The notes under the pieces were generated by a model that did no database searches, was not told the origin of the DNA, and saw nothing but the letters and a program-made list of their open reading frames with translations. A program made the translations under genes and the position numbers. This document shows positions 7,647 to 17,254 of a stretch of DNA of 64,000 nucleotides, piece after piece. Positions within the stretch are counted from its first letter, which is position 1, and each line of letters starts with the position of its first letter. Origin of the DNA: an uncultured Duncaniella sp. (GTDB lineage Bacteria > Bacteroidota > Bacteroidia > Bacteroidales > Muribaculaceae); assembly GCF_910578445.1 (NCBI RefSeq), contig NZ_CAJTQC010000001.1, forward strand, positions 65,919 to 129,918, read 5' to 3'.

Positions 7647-10247
7647 TTATCCGCAACGAGATGAACCGCAGGATGTGCAGATGAGACAGCCCTCCTGATA
7701 GATGAGAGTCTCCTGACCGCAATTCGGACATTTCTGGCCGCCTGCAGGAGTTCCGGATGGCAGATATTTCTTTAGAGCCCTTTCAACACCCATCTTCCAA
7801 GTGTTGATTGACTGGGAGTCGAGTTCAAGGCCATTGACAAGCTTGATAACCTGATCAATCGGCATGCCATAACGAAGCACACCTGAAATGAGTTTGGCAT
7901 AGTTCCAGTATTCAGGATTGAACTTGTCGGAGAGCCCTTCGATTGTAGTCTTGTAGCCGCGTTTGTTGATGAACTGGAAATCATAGCGCTTATTGCCCTT
8001 GTCGTCGGTGGCCTTGATAATCTTACCCTTCGACACTGATTTAGGACAGAAAATACCGTCGTCATCATCAGCAAGACCGGTGAAAATCTCATAAGGCTGA
8101 CCATTTTTCAAACCGACAAACGCAATCCACTTTTCCTTGTTATTCTGGAAACGGACCACATCGGCTTCGAGTTCATTAGGACGTTTGGTCTTTGTCATCG
8201 GAGCAGGGGCATCAGCAGCGGTCGCCGACGATTTCACCTCGTCGGTAGAATTCTCGACTTTTTCTTCGCCTGCCTTTTCGCGGTCCTTTTTCTTGTTCTC
8301 GCCAACAGATATCAACACTCCTGACCGGCAACCGTCACGATAAATCGTACAGCCCTTGCATCCTGCCTTCCATGCTTCCATATAGAGACGGTCGACAAGT
8401 TCAACAGGAGTATCCGACGGAAGATTGATTGTCACAGAGATTGAATGGTCAACCCATTTCTGGACAGCTCCCTGCATTTTTACTTTTTCAAGCCAGTCAA
8501 TGTCATTAGCTGTCGCCTTATTATAAGGAGAGCGAGCCACAAGTTCATCGAGTTCGGACTGTGAGAAATCACGACGCTGTTCAATCCCGCTGATACGCAT
8601 CCATTCGAGGAATTTGGGATGATAGACAATATATTCCTCGAAAGCATCGCCCGACTCATCGACGAAATCCACATGAACGTCAACGTCATTGGCATTCACT
8701 TTGCGACGCCGCTTATAGACAGGCATAAACACAGGCTCGATACCGGAAGATGTACGGGTCATGAGAGATGTAGTGCCGGTCGGAGCGATTGTCAGACACG
8801 CGATATTGCGACGTCCATTCCGCTCCATATCCGCGACAAGTTCCGGAGCAACTTCGCGCAGACGACAGATGTATGGATTATTCCGTTCACGTTCGGCATC
8901 GAAAACCTCGAACGCTCCACGCTCCTTAGCCATCTGCACGGAAGAACCGAAAGCCGCAAGAGCAAGCGCACGGTGAACCTCCACGGATTTTTCGGTAGCC
9001 TCCGGAGTTCCGTAACGCAGACCGAGCGCAGCAATCATGTCGCCTTCGCCGGTAGTTCCGAGTCCTGTACGACGGCCTTTGAGTGTCTTTGCCTTGATTT
9101 TAAGCCACAGGTTAAGTTCTGTCTCCTTAACCTCCATATTTTCCGGATCGGCTTTTATTTTCTCGATGATAGTATCGATTTTTTCCATTTCGAGATCGAT
9201 TATATCATCCATCAGGCGCTGCGCCTTGGCGACATGGTCGCGGAACAAATCGAAATCAAAATATGCTTCGGGAGTAAACGGATTCTTCACATAAGAGTAA
9301 AGATTGATTGCAAGCAGACGACAGCTGTCGTAGGGACAAAGAGGTATTTCACCGCATGGATTTGTCGACACGGTCTGGAAGCCAAGATCGGCATAGCAGT
9401 CAGGAAGAGATTCACGCAAGATAGTGTCCCAGAAAAGGACTCCGGGTTCAGCCGATTTCCATGCGTTATAGACAATCTTGCTCCAAAGGGCTTTCGCATC
9501 TATGTCGGTCTTCACTTCCGGGTCATTGCTGTCAAGCGGGAACTGGCATGTGTATGGTCGGCCTTCTTCAACGCAGTGCATGAATTCATCGTCAATTTTG
9601 ACAGAGACATTCGCGCCGGTAATTTTGCCTTGTTCCAGTTTCGCATCGATAAAACGTTCAGAATCCGGATGCTTGATAGCCACAGTGAGCATCAATGCAC
9701 CGCGACGTCCGTCCTGTGCGACTTCACGTGTCGAGTTGGAATAGCGTTCCATAAACGGAACAAGTCCGGTTGATGTCAGAGCTGAATTCTTGACAGGCGT
9801 TCCTTTCGGACGAAGATCACTCATGTCATGTCCGACACCGCCACGACGCTTCATAAGCTGCACCTGTTCCTCGTCAATCTTTATAATACTGCCATAGGAA
9901 TCAGGATGTCCGTCAAGACCAATCACGAAGCAGTTTGAAAGAGAACCGGTCTGAAAATTGTTGCCGATGCCGGCCATAGGGCTACCCTGTGGCACAATGT
10001 AGTCAAAACCGTCAAGAAGACTGTAAATCTCCTTTTCACTCATAGGATTAGGATAGCGTGATTCAATCCTTGCGAGTTCCGAGGCAATGCGGTGGTGCAT
10101 GTCGGAAGGAGTCAGTTCATAGATATTTCCTTCCGAATCCTTTAAGGCATACTTGCTAACCCACACTCTGGCAGCGAGTTCATCACCACCAAAATATTTG
10201 ACCGAAGCCTCATATGCCTCCTCGAATGTGTATCTTTTTCTTTCCAT
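7647..10247 (-). CDS. nrdJ: Adenosylcobalamin-dependent (class II) ribonucleotide reductase
   Basis: Reduces ribonucleotides to deoxyribonucleotides using a radical generated from coenzyme B12, independent of oxygen. In the 866-residue chain C106 (SNCFVIG) and the NPCGE motif (N296, C298, E300) match the class II active-site radical and acid/base residues. APTGTTSLM is the conserved phosphate-binding loop. After the barrel comes a TSCPD-type domain (about 650-820), then a C-terminal zinc-ribbon-like tail with cysteines at 840, 843, 854, 857, 860 and 865, which probably shuttles reducing equivalents. The gene stands alone, convergent with the eptA-like gene and divergent from the nitroreductase. 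I looked for a cobalamin riboswitch in the 170-base upstream gap and could not recognise one. Its use implies B12 uptake or synthesis elsewhere in the genome. Confidence 0.95.
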   Translation of the reverse strand: MERKRYTFEEAYEASVKYFGGDELAARVWVSKYALKDSEGNIYELTPSDMHHRIASELARIESRYPNPMSEKEIYSLLDGFDYIVPQGSPMAGIGNNFQTGSLSNCFVIGLDGHPDSYGSIIKIDEEQVQLMKRRGGVGHDMSDLRPKGTPVKNSALTSTGLVPFMERYSNSTREVAQDGRRGALMLTVAIKHPDSERFIDAKLEQGKITGANVSVKIDDEFMHCVEEGRPYTCQFPLDSNDPEVKTDIDAKALWSKIVYNAWKSAEPGVLFWDTILRESLPDCYADLGFQTVSTNPCGEIPLCPYDSCRLLAINLYSYVKNPFTPEAYFDFDLFRDHVAKAQRLMDDIIDLEMEKIDTIIEKIKADPENMEVKETELNLWLKIKAKTLKGRRTGLGTTGEGDMIAALGLRYGTPEATEKSVEVHRALALAAFGSSVQMAKERGAFEVFDAERERNNPYICRLREVAPELVADMERNGRRNIACLTIAPTGTTSLMTRTSSGIEPVFMPVYKRRRKVNANDVDVHVDFVDESGDAFEEYIVYHPKFLEWMRISGIEQRRDFSQSELDELVARSPYNKATANDIDWLEKVKMQGAVQKWVDHSISVTINLPSDTPVELVDRLYMEAWKAGCKGCTIYRDGCRSGVLISVGENKKKDREKAGEEKVENSTDEVKSSATAADAPAPMTKTKRPNELEADVVRFQNNKEKWIAFVGLKNGQPYEIFTGLADDDDGIFCPKSVSKGKIIKATDDKGNKRYDFQFINKRGYKTTIEGLSDKFNPEYWNYAKLISGVLRYGMPIDQVIKLVNGLELDSQSINTWKMGVERALKKYLPSGTPAGGQKCPNCGQETLIYQEGCLICTSCGSSRCG

Positions 10248-10300
10248 TTATATTAGGTGTCTTTTGGGAGTGCAAAGTTGGTCAATAATTTCCTATCTTG

Positions 10301-10308
10301 CAAAATTA
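10301..10308 (-). promoter_or_regulatory. -7 element for nrdJ (TAATTTTG on minus strand)
   Basis: CAAAATTA on the plus strand reads TAATTTTG on the minus strand, 54 bases upstream of the nrdJ start. No clear -33 partner. The same 170-base gap also holds a small inverted repeat near 10358-10380 facing the nitroreductase, of unknown meaning. Confidence 0.45.
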
Positions 10309-10417
10309 TCACCCCGAAGTTATCTACATCCGCGAATAAAATTGTAACTTGCGGAAAAATTCGGTTTGAGCCTCCGAACCGTAAATTTTAATCATTATTA
10401 AACATCATTTTTTCTAA

Positions 10418-11170
10418 ATGGATACTTCGAATTATTTCTCCACACGCCGCACCATCCGCAAATATGATTCTTCGCGTCAGGTGAGCATCGGACTCATCGA
10501 CAAAATGCTCGAAGATGCAGCGCGCGCTGCAAACACAGGGAATATGCAGACTTATTCTGTAGTCGTGTCAACAGATCCGGAAGAGATAGCCCGGCTTGCT
10601 CCGGCCCATTTCAATCAGCCTGCGATTACGGGAGCAAAAGCAGTGCTTACATTCTGCATTGATTTCAACCGCTTCAACCGTTGGTGTCGGATTAACGGCA
10701 CAGAACCGGGGCTTAACAATCTTCAGGGTTTCACATGGGGGATAATCGACACATCGCTTTTTGCCCAACAGTTCGTAACCATCGCCGAAATGAACGGTCT
10801 CGGGACTTGTTACCTCGGGACTACAACATATAACGCCGGTCAGATTGCCGAAGAACTTGGACTGCCGGCCGACGTCGTGCCTGTCATCACAGTGACGGTA
10901 GGATATCCGGCTGAATCGCCTGAACTACAGGAACGCTTGCCAATCAGCTCAATTGTTCATCATAGCAAATATGTAAATCCGTCAGACGACGAACTGCGTG
11001 AAATTTATTCTGAAAAAGAAAACCTTGAGAGCTCAAAGCAGTTTGTTAAAGAGAACAACAAGGAAAACCTCGCTCAAGTGTTTGCCGAAGTCCGCTATCC
11101 ACGCGCAGCCAATGAACAATTCTCACGTGTATATAAAGAATACCTCAAAAATCAGGGTATAGCCTTGTAA
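10418..11170 (+). CDS. NfsA/FRP-like nitroreductase family flavoprotein
   Basis: FMN-dependent NAD(P)H oxidoreductase of the nitroreductase fold, about 250 residues. The N-terminal TRRTIRKYDS supplies the FMN phosphate contacts, and GLGTCYLGTTTYN near residue 130 is the usual second FMN-binding stretch. The C-terminal extension beyond residue 190 is rich in charged residues and ends with a helix, as in NfsA-type enzymes. The natural substrate is unknown; flavin or quinone reduction are possible. It is transcribed away from nrdJ and ends at a strong hairpin shared with the convergent esterase gene. Confidence 0.85.
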   Translation: MDTSNYFSTRRTIRKYDSSRQVSIGLIDKMLEDAARAANTGNMQTYSVVVSTDPEEIARLAPAHFNQPAITGAKAVLTFCIDFNRFNRWCRINGTEPGLNNLQGFTWGIIDTSLFAQQFVTIAEMNGLGTCYLGTTTYNAGQIAEELGLPADVVPVITVTVGYPAESPELQERLPISSIVHHSKYVNPSDDELREIYSEKENLESSKQFVKENNKENLAQVFAEVRYPRAANEQFSRVYKEYLKNQGIAL

Positions 11171-11188
11171 CACAACCTATATATAATA

Positions 11189-11243
11189 ATATTCCGCCCG
11201 ATTCATCTGAGTTACCGTGACTCAGATGAATCGGGCGGAATAT
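11189..11243. terminator. Bidirectional terminator, 24-bp perfect stem
   Basis: Arms at 11189-11212 and 11220-11243 are perfectly complementary over 24 bases, with a 7-base loop. It lies between the convergent nitroreductase and acetylesterase genes. A/T-rich flanks are present but there is no long T run on either side. Confidence 0.8.
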
Positions 11244-11272
11244 GTGTATGTTACGACTTATTATTCCTCCTT

Positions 11273-12916
11273 TTACTTACTCTCAAGTATGCCTTTCAAT
11301 TCTCCGGCTACAATCGAGGCATTTAGACGAGCGCCGAGAAGAGACGAGTGCGTGTGGTCACGCTTGAAATGTGCATTGACTTTTTTCAGGCCTTCTTCAT
11401 CGGCAATATGCTGAAGCGTCCGACCGGCAAGCGAATTGAGGTCAATACAAGGGACACCTGTGGCTTCGGCCACTTCTTTTGTCCATGCGCCGAAACTGTC
11501 GGCATTACTTTCAATAAGCCCATTGTCAAACTTATTGCGCGGAGTGTGGGTGATGAGAACCGGGAACGCTCCTTTTTCGCGTGCATCCATAATGAATTTA
11601 CGCATGTACCAACCGAATGTATAGACTACTTGATAGCGTCCTGTGCTCTGCATTTTGAAGACCTTGCTTTCAGAACCTGCCCCACGGAGCTCGGCACGCT
11701 CCTTTCCTGTGTTTATCGGCCCGGCATCATTATGTCCGAACTGTATGAGCACGATATCGCCGGGCTGCAGAACCTCATATACCTTGTCCCAACGGCCTTC
11801 GTCGACAAATGTGCGGGCACTGCGTCCGGGCATGGCGTGATTTTCGACAGAGACTTTCGTGGTGTCGAGATATTCGGCAAGCACACTCCCCCAACCCCAC
11901 ATTCTGTCGGTATCGGAGTCTTCATTCTTAACGGTACTGTCACCGATTGTGAAAACCACAGGACGTCCTTCTGACCGGGAAGAGCCTGTGACAGAATCAA
12001 CAGTCTCGGGAAGGAGGTATTTAGCCAATCCAAGATTCTTCAGGCTTCTCAGTCCTTCAACCGCAGACCGTGCATTGACCTTGGCTCCGAATTCACTTGT
12101 GTGTATCCGGTCGAGATAAAACATGGTCTTAACCTTCTCCTTGCCGAACCTTTCAAATTTCCGGGCTGAAATTTCGTTGAGGTCTATGAATGGAACTTTT
12201 GTCTGTTTTGCCACCTGACGCGCCCACTTGCCAAATGTACGGTCGACACGCTCTATGACAGTGCTGTCGGCATCCGCCCAAGCGTTGCGCGGAGTAAGTG
12301 ACATGAGCACCGGATGTGCACCTCGAGCTTTCACATCGTTTATGAAACGACGCATGTATTCACCATACGTATAAACGATACGTTTTTCACCGGTCTCCTT
12401 TATTGTGACATGAAGAGTGTCCTTGCCTGTTCCGGGAATCGACGCACGGGCACGACCGCTGTCATACGGACCATTGTCATTATGGCCAAGCTCTATGATG
12501 ACCCAATCTCCTTTACGGACTCCGGCAAGCACATCGGGCCAAAGACGTTCATAAAATGTGCGGCTGCTCGTCCCTCCGAGGGCATGATTTTCGACCGTGA
12601 TTTTTTCCGAATCGAAATAACTGTCAATGAAACATCCCCACCCCCACTGACCGTTGTTGCCATTGCCAAGAGTCCCGGTGCGCATGGTTGAATTTCCGAC
12701 AAGAAAAAGCACCGGATTGTCGCCTTTGCGCGACGAACCGGCTACGGGACGGGCAAACTTAGCCTTGTTAAGACTGTCGAGAGTATTGTCGACAACATTG
12801 TTCCTATCCTCCATAGGTCGGGCTACTTTGTTTGAATTCTGCGCAATGACCGAGTTGGAAAATGTGAATATGGCCGCACTTACAGCGGCCATAAATGATA
12901 TGCGTAATGATTGCAT
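11273..12916 (-). CDS. Tandem two-domain SGNH esterase, rhamnogalacturonan acetylesterase-like (CE12 type)
   Basis: Secreted enzyme of 547 residues with a signal peptide (about 1-25, ending IAQ). Two consecutive SGNH hydrolase domains are visible. Domain 1 (about 68-290) has nucleophile Ser76 in GNSTM, GHND at 144-147 and the D269-x-x-H272 dyad. Domain 2 (about 318-545) has Ser327 in GDSTV, GHND at 394-397 and D520-x-x-H523. The pattern fits rhamnogalacturonan acetylesterases, which remove acetyl groups from pectin. In domain 1 the usual Asp of block I (GDS) is Asn. The start lies only 18 bases after the stop of the efflux channel gene, so it may be read from the metal-efflux operon, an unexpected partner. 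There is no SusCD pair nearby. Exact substrate is inference. Confidence 0.85.
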   Translation of the reverse strand: MQSLRISFMAAVSAAIFTFSNSVIAQNSNKVARPMEDRNNVVDNTLDSLNKAKFARPVAGSSRKGDNPVLFLVGNSTMRTGTLGNGNNGQWGWGCFIDSYFDSEKITVENHALGGTSSRTFYERLWPDVLAGVRKGDWVIIELGHNDNGPYDSGRARASIPGTGKDTLHVTIKETGEKRIVYTYGEYMRRFINDVKARGAHPVLMSLTPRNAWADADSTVIERVDRTFGKWARQVAKQTKVPFIDLNEISARKFERFGKEKVKTMFYLDRIHTSEFGAKVNARSAVEGLRSLKNLGLAKYLLPETVDSVTGSSRSEGRPVVFTIGDSTVKNEDSDTDRMWGWGSVLAEYLDTTKVSVENHAMPGRSARTFVDEGRWDKVYEVLQPGDIVLIQFGHNDAGPINTGKERAELRGAGSESKVFKMQSTGRYQVVYTFGWYMRKFIMDAREKGAFPVLITHTPRNKFDNGLIESNADSFGAWTKEVAEATGVPCIDLNSLAGRTLQHIADEEGLKKVNAHFKRDHTHSSLLGARLNASIVAGELKGILESK

Positions 12917-12934
12917 TGGTGATGATTGATGAGT

Positions 12935-14113
12935 TTATTCGTAACGCTGAAGACGGGCAACCGCTATATGATAACGATAGTGTGCTTCAAGAAAATCACG
13001 ACGGGCTGAAAGGAAATAGTTCAATTCCTGCATATAGGTCAGGAAATTTATCTGTCCTGAGTCCAAAGCCTTACGCAGAAGCTCGATGTTTGAATCATCG
13101 TTTATAACACCTCTGTATTCCCTGAGAAGTTCCCGAAGTTCACAGGCCACATCATATTCTCCCTGAAGTTCAGAAGCAATCTTGATTAACGACATTTCTT
13201 CGTCAAGACGCTGAGCATCGAGTCGGAGCGATGCAGCCTTTGTCTTGGACCGGCCTGTGAGAAACGGCAGCGTGATTGACACAGAGAAGCCGTTGAAATT
13301 ATCGCCCATTTCCCACTCGTGGAGATATGCAACGGAAAAACCGGGAAACAGCGAGCGTTTTTCAACTTTTACAAGCTCTTTCTGAGCCTCGAAAGCAGCC
13401 CGTGATGCCGCTACTGCAGGGTCTTTTGTCCTGAGAGTCTCACGGTCTGGACGCAGGGACTCAAGCGACCTGCGAGGATATTCCACCCCGAGTTTCATTA
13501 TCAAAGGCGCCACATCCTGACCTCCGTTCATCGCCTGAAGAGATGAAGCAATCACAGCTGAATCCGACATAAGACTCTTCAGCTCGCGGACCGCATTCAC
13601 ATGCTCTATGACAGCCTTGTTGTAATCAAGACGTGTTTCCTGTCCCTCCTCGGCCGCTTTTTTATAATATTCGGCCATTGATGACAGTCCGTTACAAATT
13701 TTCCGGGTTGTCGCGATGCGCTGACGGATATTAATCATGTCAATCAGAGCCAGACGCACTTCCATGCGAGTTTCGAGCAGACTCGATTCACGCAGGTATT
13801 GCATGGCATTCTCCGATTTTTTTATAGCCTTGTTTCGGGCGGCATAGACTCCGGGCCAGTCAAATGACTGCGAGATGGAAAAATTTCGTTTATCACCTAT
13901 GCCTTTTGCCCCCCATAAGCTCTCGTAGGAAAATTCCGGAGCTTCGAGAGCATTCTCGGCTTTCATTTCAGCGACAGAAGCGATATCCGAGGCCAAAACA
14001 GATTTTTGAGTAAGATTGTTGCCAACCACTGTTGACAGAACTTCGTCAAAATCAGAAGCGAAACTTCCTATGGGAGAGAGACAGATTAGAAAAATGCTGA
14101 ATTTTCGGAGCAT
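12935..14113 (-). CDS. TolC-like outer-membrane channel of the metal efflux system
   Basis: Outer-membrane efflux factor (CusC/CzcC type), 392 residues with an N-terminal signal peptide (about 1-19). The rest is dominated by the long helices and coiled-coil character of the TolC family, for example ENALEAPEFSYESLWG near the N-terminus and heptad-like stretches around residues 85-170 and 240-370. It would form the exit duct of a tripartite pump. It follows the RND pump gene by 23 bases on the same strand, and adaptor, pump and channel come in that order. At 392 residues it is a little shorter than proteobacterial CusC. Confidence 0.88.
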   Translation of the reverse strand: MLRKFSIFLICLSPIGSFASDFDEVLSTVVGNNLTQKSVLASDIASVAEMKAENALEAPEFSYESLWGAKGIGDKRNFSISQSFDWPGVYAARNKAIKKSENAMQYLRESSLLETRMEVRLALIDMINIRQRIATTRKICNGLSSMAEYYKKAAEEGQETRLDYNKAVIEHVNAVRELKSLMSDSAVIASSLQAMNGGQDVAPLIMKLGVEYPRRSLESLRPDRETLRTKDPAVAASRAAFEAQKELVKVEKRSLFPGFSVAYLHEWEMGDNFNGFSVSITLPFLTGRSKTKAASLRLDAQRLDEEMSLIKIASELQGEYDVACELRELLREYRGVINDDSNIELLRKALDSGQINFLTYMQELNYFLSARRDFLEAHYRYHIAVARLQRYE

Positions 14114-14136
14114 GTCTGTGTAATTTGTTGTTTTTT

Positions 14137-17100
14137 TTAATTATTCGTATTTTCTTTTCGATTGATATAGCGATAAACGATAGGAACGATAAAGATATTG
14201 AGTACTGTAGATGTCAGCAAGCCTCCAAGAATGACAATAGCGAGCGGCGACTGGATTTCATTTCCGGGTTTATCTCCGTTGACAGCCAATGGAATCAAGG
14301 CAAGAGCCGAACTCAGCGCTGTCATAAGAATAGGATTGAGACGGTCGGACGAGCCAAGCATGACACGCTCACGGAGAGCCATGCCTTCGGCACGCAACTG
14401 ATCGTAGCGCGACATGAGAAGCATGCCATTGCGTGTGGTGATTCCAAGCAAGGAGATAAAACCTATGATAGCCGGAATATTCAATTCTCCACCGGTCACA
14501 CGCAGCAAAATAACGCCTCCGATAATGGCAAGGGGCATATTAAGCAGAATTACGAGCGACTGGCTTACGCTATGATACTGGCCGTAGAGAAGCAAAAAGA
14601 TGACAATCAGAGCCACGATCGACACAAGGGCGAGCGTAGCCGAAGCCTTTGCCTCATTCTCAAACTGACCACCATAGGTGATGAAATAGCCTTCCGGAAG
14701 CAAGATGTCGGATTCTATTTCCTTTCGGATATCATCGACAGTGCCTCGAAGATCGCGTTCGGAGACATTTGCAGAGATGACGATCCTACGGCTGACATTC
14801 TCACGGTTGATTGTGTTAGGGCCTGTGGCTGAAACGATTTCCGCAAGCTCACTGAGAGGTACTTTACCTTTTGATGTATCAATTGTGAGATCTGAAATAT
14901 CCTCAATCGTACTCCGGCTATCGGACGCCATGCGGAGTGTCAGGTCATAAGGGAATCCGTTTTCATAGACCTGCGACACTTTTTCACCGGCAAGCGCAAC
15001 ATTGATGAAATCGGCAAATTCGCCCATAGTGACTCCATAATAGACAAGCATGTCGCGTTTCGGGCGGATGTCAAGCTGAGGACGTTCCACCTGCTGCTCG
15101 ATGTTGACATCGACAACACCGGGCACATCAGAAATCAGATGTTTTATACGATTGCCTATATTGTAGAGCTTTGCAAGGTCATCGCCAAAAAGTTTGATTG
15201 CAATCTGGGCCTCAGTGCCGGAGAGCATTGCATCAATACGGTGGGAAATCGGTTGTCCGATTTCGATATTGACACCCGGCAGATGCGAGAGCTTGTGGCG
15301 GAGATCAGCAAGCAGCTCATTGCGCGAACGTCCGTTGTCAAGCGTATAGGGAGCTTCAATTTCAGAGACATTCACACCAAGCGAATGTTCGTCGAGTTCT
15401 GCACGGCCGGTCTTTCGTGCCGTAAGGTCTATTTCAGGCATCGAAAGAATGATTTTTTCAGCTTCACGACCAAGCCTGTCGCTCTCTTCAAGCGAAATGC
15501 CGGGCAGAGTGCTCACATTAATAGTCAACGACCCCTCGTTGAATGACGGAAGGAAACTTCGGCCAAGTGTAAAGAATATACCGACAGATATAGCAAACAG
15601 AATCGCAGTCGAAATAAAGATTGGTTTCGCATGCCCGAGAGACCATGCCAAAGCCTTCTCATATGCCATACGGAGCATGCGTGCGAATTTCGGTTCTCTG
15701 TCAAGGGCCTTCATCGCTTTTTTACTTCCAAGCAGATACGAGCAGAGGACAGGGGTCACAGTAAGCGCTACAATTGTTGATGCGACCAACGCAACTATAA
15801 ACGAAATACCTAACGGCTTCAACATCTTTCCCTCCATTCCGTCAAGGAAGAAAAGCGGAAGGAAACTGGCCATGATGATAAGCGAGGAATTGAAAATAGG
15901 CAGACGCACTTCTTTAGAAGCATCGTAGACAATCTTAAGCACGGACTCTCCACTGCGATGTCGCTCACGCAAACGTTTATAGACGTTTTCCACATCAACG
16001 ATTGCATCATCGACAAGCGAGCCTATGGCAATAGCTATACCACCGAGACTCATCGTATTTATCGTCAAGCCGAGGAAATGCAACACAAGGACAGTCACAA
16101 TGATCGACAGAGGAAGAGCCACAAGCGAAATTATGGTTGTGCGAAGATTCATAAGGAAGAAAAACAGCACAACAATAACAAAAATCGCTCCGATGAAAAG
16201 TGATTCCTGTAGATTACCGATAGATGTGGCAATAAAATCCGACTGCCGGAAAATATCGGTATTCACATTCACATCAGACGGGAGCGTAGAGCTTATCTGC
16301 GACAGGCTCGATTCGATTTCGTCAGTCAGATTGATTGTCCCGACAGCAGGCTGCTTGGTGACAGTCACAAGAACAGCAGGCTTGGAATTGAGTGATGCAG
16401 TACCCAATCGCGGTTCGGCAGCGCCGACCTTGATGGTCGCTATGTCAGAAAGGCGTATAGCAGTTCCATCGGCTGTACGCACAAGAGAATTACTCAAATC
16501 ATCTACACTGCCTGTAGATATGTCACCTTTTATTATATATTCATTTCCATGTTCATAAATCACGCCACCAGACGCATTGGCATTCATCTGCCCCACGGCG
16601 TCGCGAATCTCTTGAAGACTGACTCCGTAGCGTTGCATTGCCGCAGGATGGAGCAATATCTGATATTCACGGGCATCACCTCCGATGACACTGACAGAGG
16701 CGACTCCTGACAGAGACAGCAGGCGCGGACGAATCTGGCGGTCAGCTATTGTACGTAGCTCTTCCTGTGTGGTAAGCGAGTCTGCCGTAAGGCCAATAAT
16801 CATAATTTCGCCGAGTATCGACGATTGAGGTCCAAGTGTAGGTTTCCCGACATTCGGTGGCAGATCGCTTTCTATTTCCGAAAGTTTCTCCGAGACAATC
16901 TGTCGAGCCAGATATACATCCGTACCCCAGTCAAATTCAACCCATACCGAAGACAGTCCCGGAGCAGAAGCTGAACGGACACGGCGCACACCGCTCGCAC
17001 CATTTACAGCCGTCTCAACCGGATAGGTTATCACCTTCTCAATCTCTTCGGGAGCCATTCCCGGGGCTTCTGTCATCACGACAACCGTCGGTGCATTAAG

Positions 17101-17223
17101 GTCAGGAAATATGTCGACCTCGGTGCGCAGAAGCACAATCATTCCATAAATCAGCAGAACGATTGACATCACTATAACAGCAATTCTATTGTCAAGCGAG
17201 AATTTTATGATTCTGTTGAGCAT
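14137..17223 (-). CDS. Heavy-metal efflux RND pump (CusA/CzcA family)
   Basis: Proton-driven inner-membrane pump of 1028 residues with the RND layout: TM1, large periplasmic loop, TM2-6, TM7, second loop, TM8-12. The TM4 segment AIGSLVDDAIVDVEN places Asp at 405, 406 and 410 and Glu at 412; D405 coincides with the proton-relay Asp of E. coli CusA. The double Asp (VDDA) differs from the copper type (VDAA) and the zinc type (DGA), and resembles the less studied HME3b-like group. The second periplasmic loop lacks the first copper-binding Met (EGSLTINVSTLPG) and carries GRAELDEH (about 606-613), with possible acidic/His metal ligands. So the class is sure, the metal is not, and copper or silver is unlikely. 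Middle gene of the operon. Confidence 0.92.
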   Translation of the reverse strand: MLNRIIKFSLDNRIAVIVMSIVLLIYGMIVLLRTEVDIFPDLNAPTVVVMTEAPGMAPEEIEKVITYPVETAVNGASGVRRVRSASAPGLSSVWVEFDWGTDVYLARQIVSEKLSEIESDLPPNVGKPTLGPQSSILGEIMIIGLTADSLTTQEELRTIADRQIRPRLLSLSGVASVSVIGGDAREYQILLHPAAMQRYGVSLQEIRDAVGQMNANASGGVIYEHGNEYIIKGDISTGSVDDLSNSLVRTADGTAIRLSDIATIKVGAAEPRLGTASLNSKPAVLVTVTKQPAVGTINLTDEIESSLSQISSTLPSDVNVNTDIFRQSDFIATSIGNLQESLFIGAIFVIVVLFFFLMNLRTTIISLVALPLSIIVTVLVLHFLGLTINTMSLGGIAIAIGSLVDDAIVDVENVYKRLRERHRSGESVLKIVYDASKEVRLPIFNSSLIIMASFLPLFFLDGMEGKMLKPLGISFIVALVASTIVALTVTPVLCSYLLGSKKAMKALDREPKFARMLRMAYEKALAWSLGHAKPIFISTAILFAISVGIFFTLGRSFLPSFNEGSLTINVSTLPGISLEESDRLGREAEKIILSMPEIDLTARKTGRAELDEHSLGVNVSEIEAPYTLDNGRSRNELLADLRHKLSHLPGVNIEIGQPISHRIDAMLSGTEAQIAIKLFGDDLAKLYNIGNRIKHLISDVPGVVDVNIEQQVERPQLDIRPKRDMLVYYGVTMGEFADFINVALAGEKVSQVYENGFPYDLTLRMASDSRSTIEDISDLTIDTSKGKVPLSELAEIVSATGPNTINRENVSRRIVISANVSERDLRGTVDDIRKEIESDILLPEGYFITYGGQFENEAKASATLALVSIVALIVIFLLLYGQYHSVSQSLVILLNMPLAIIGGVILLRVTGGELNIPAIIGFISLLGITTRNGMLLMSRYDQLRAEGMALRERVMLGSSDRLNPILMTALSSALALIPLAVNGDKPGNEIQSPLAIVILGGLLTSTVLNIFIVPIVYRYINRKENTNN

Positions 17224-17254
17224 CTTTAGAGTCCTGAATTATGAAAAGATTATT

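Noticed and set aside
8619..9773. A 384-codon open frame on the plus strand inside nrdJ
   Set aside because: It is antisense to a strongly conserved enzyme, its product has no recognisable family and its composition is that of a codon shadow.
10248..10417. Possible cobalamin riboswitch upstream of B12-dependent nrdJ
   Set aside because: The gap is only 170 bases and I could not find the conserved B12-box pattern; only a -7 element and a small inverted repeat are seen.
14125..14832. A 235-codon plus-strand frame at the end of the RND pump gene
   Set aside because: Polar, low-complexity product typical of an antisense shadow; the minus-strand pump is unambiguous.
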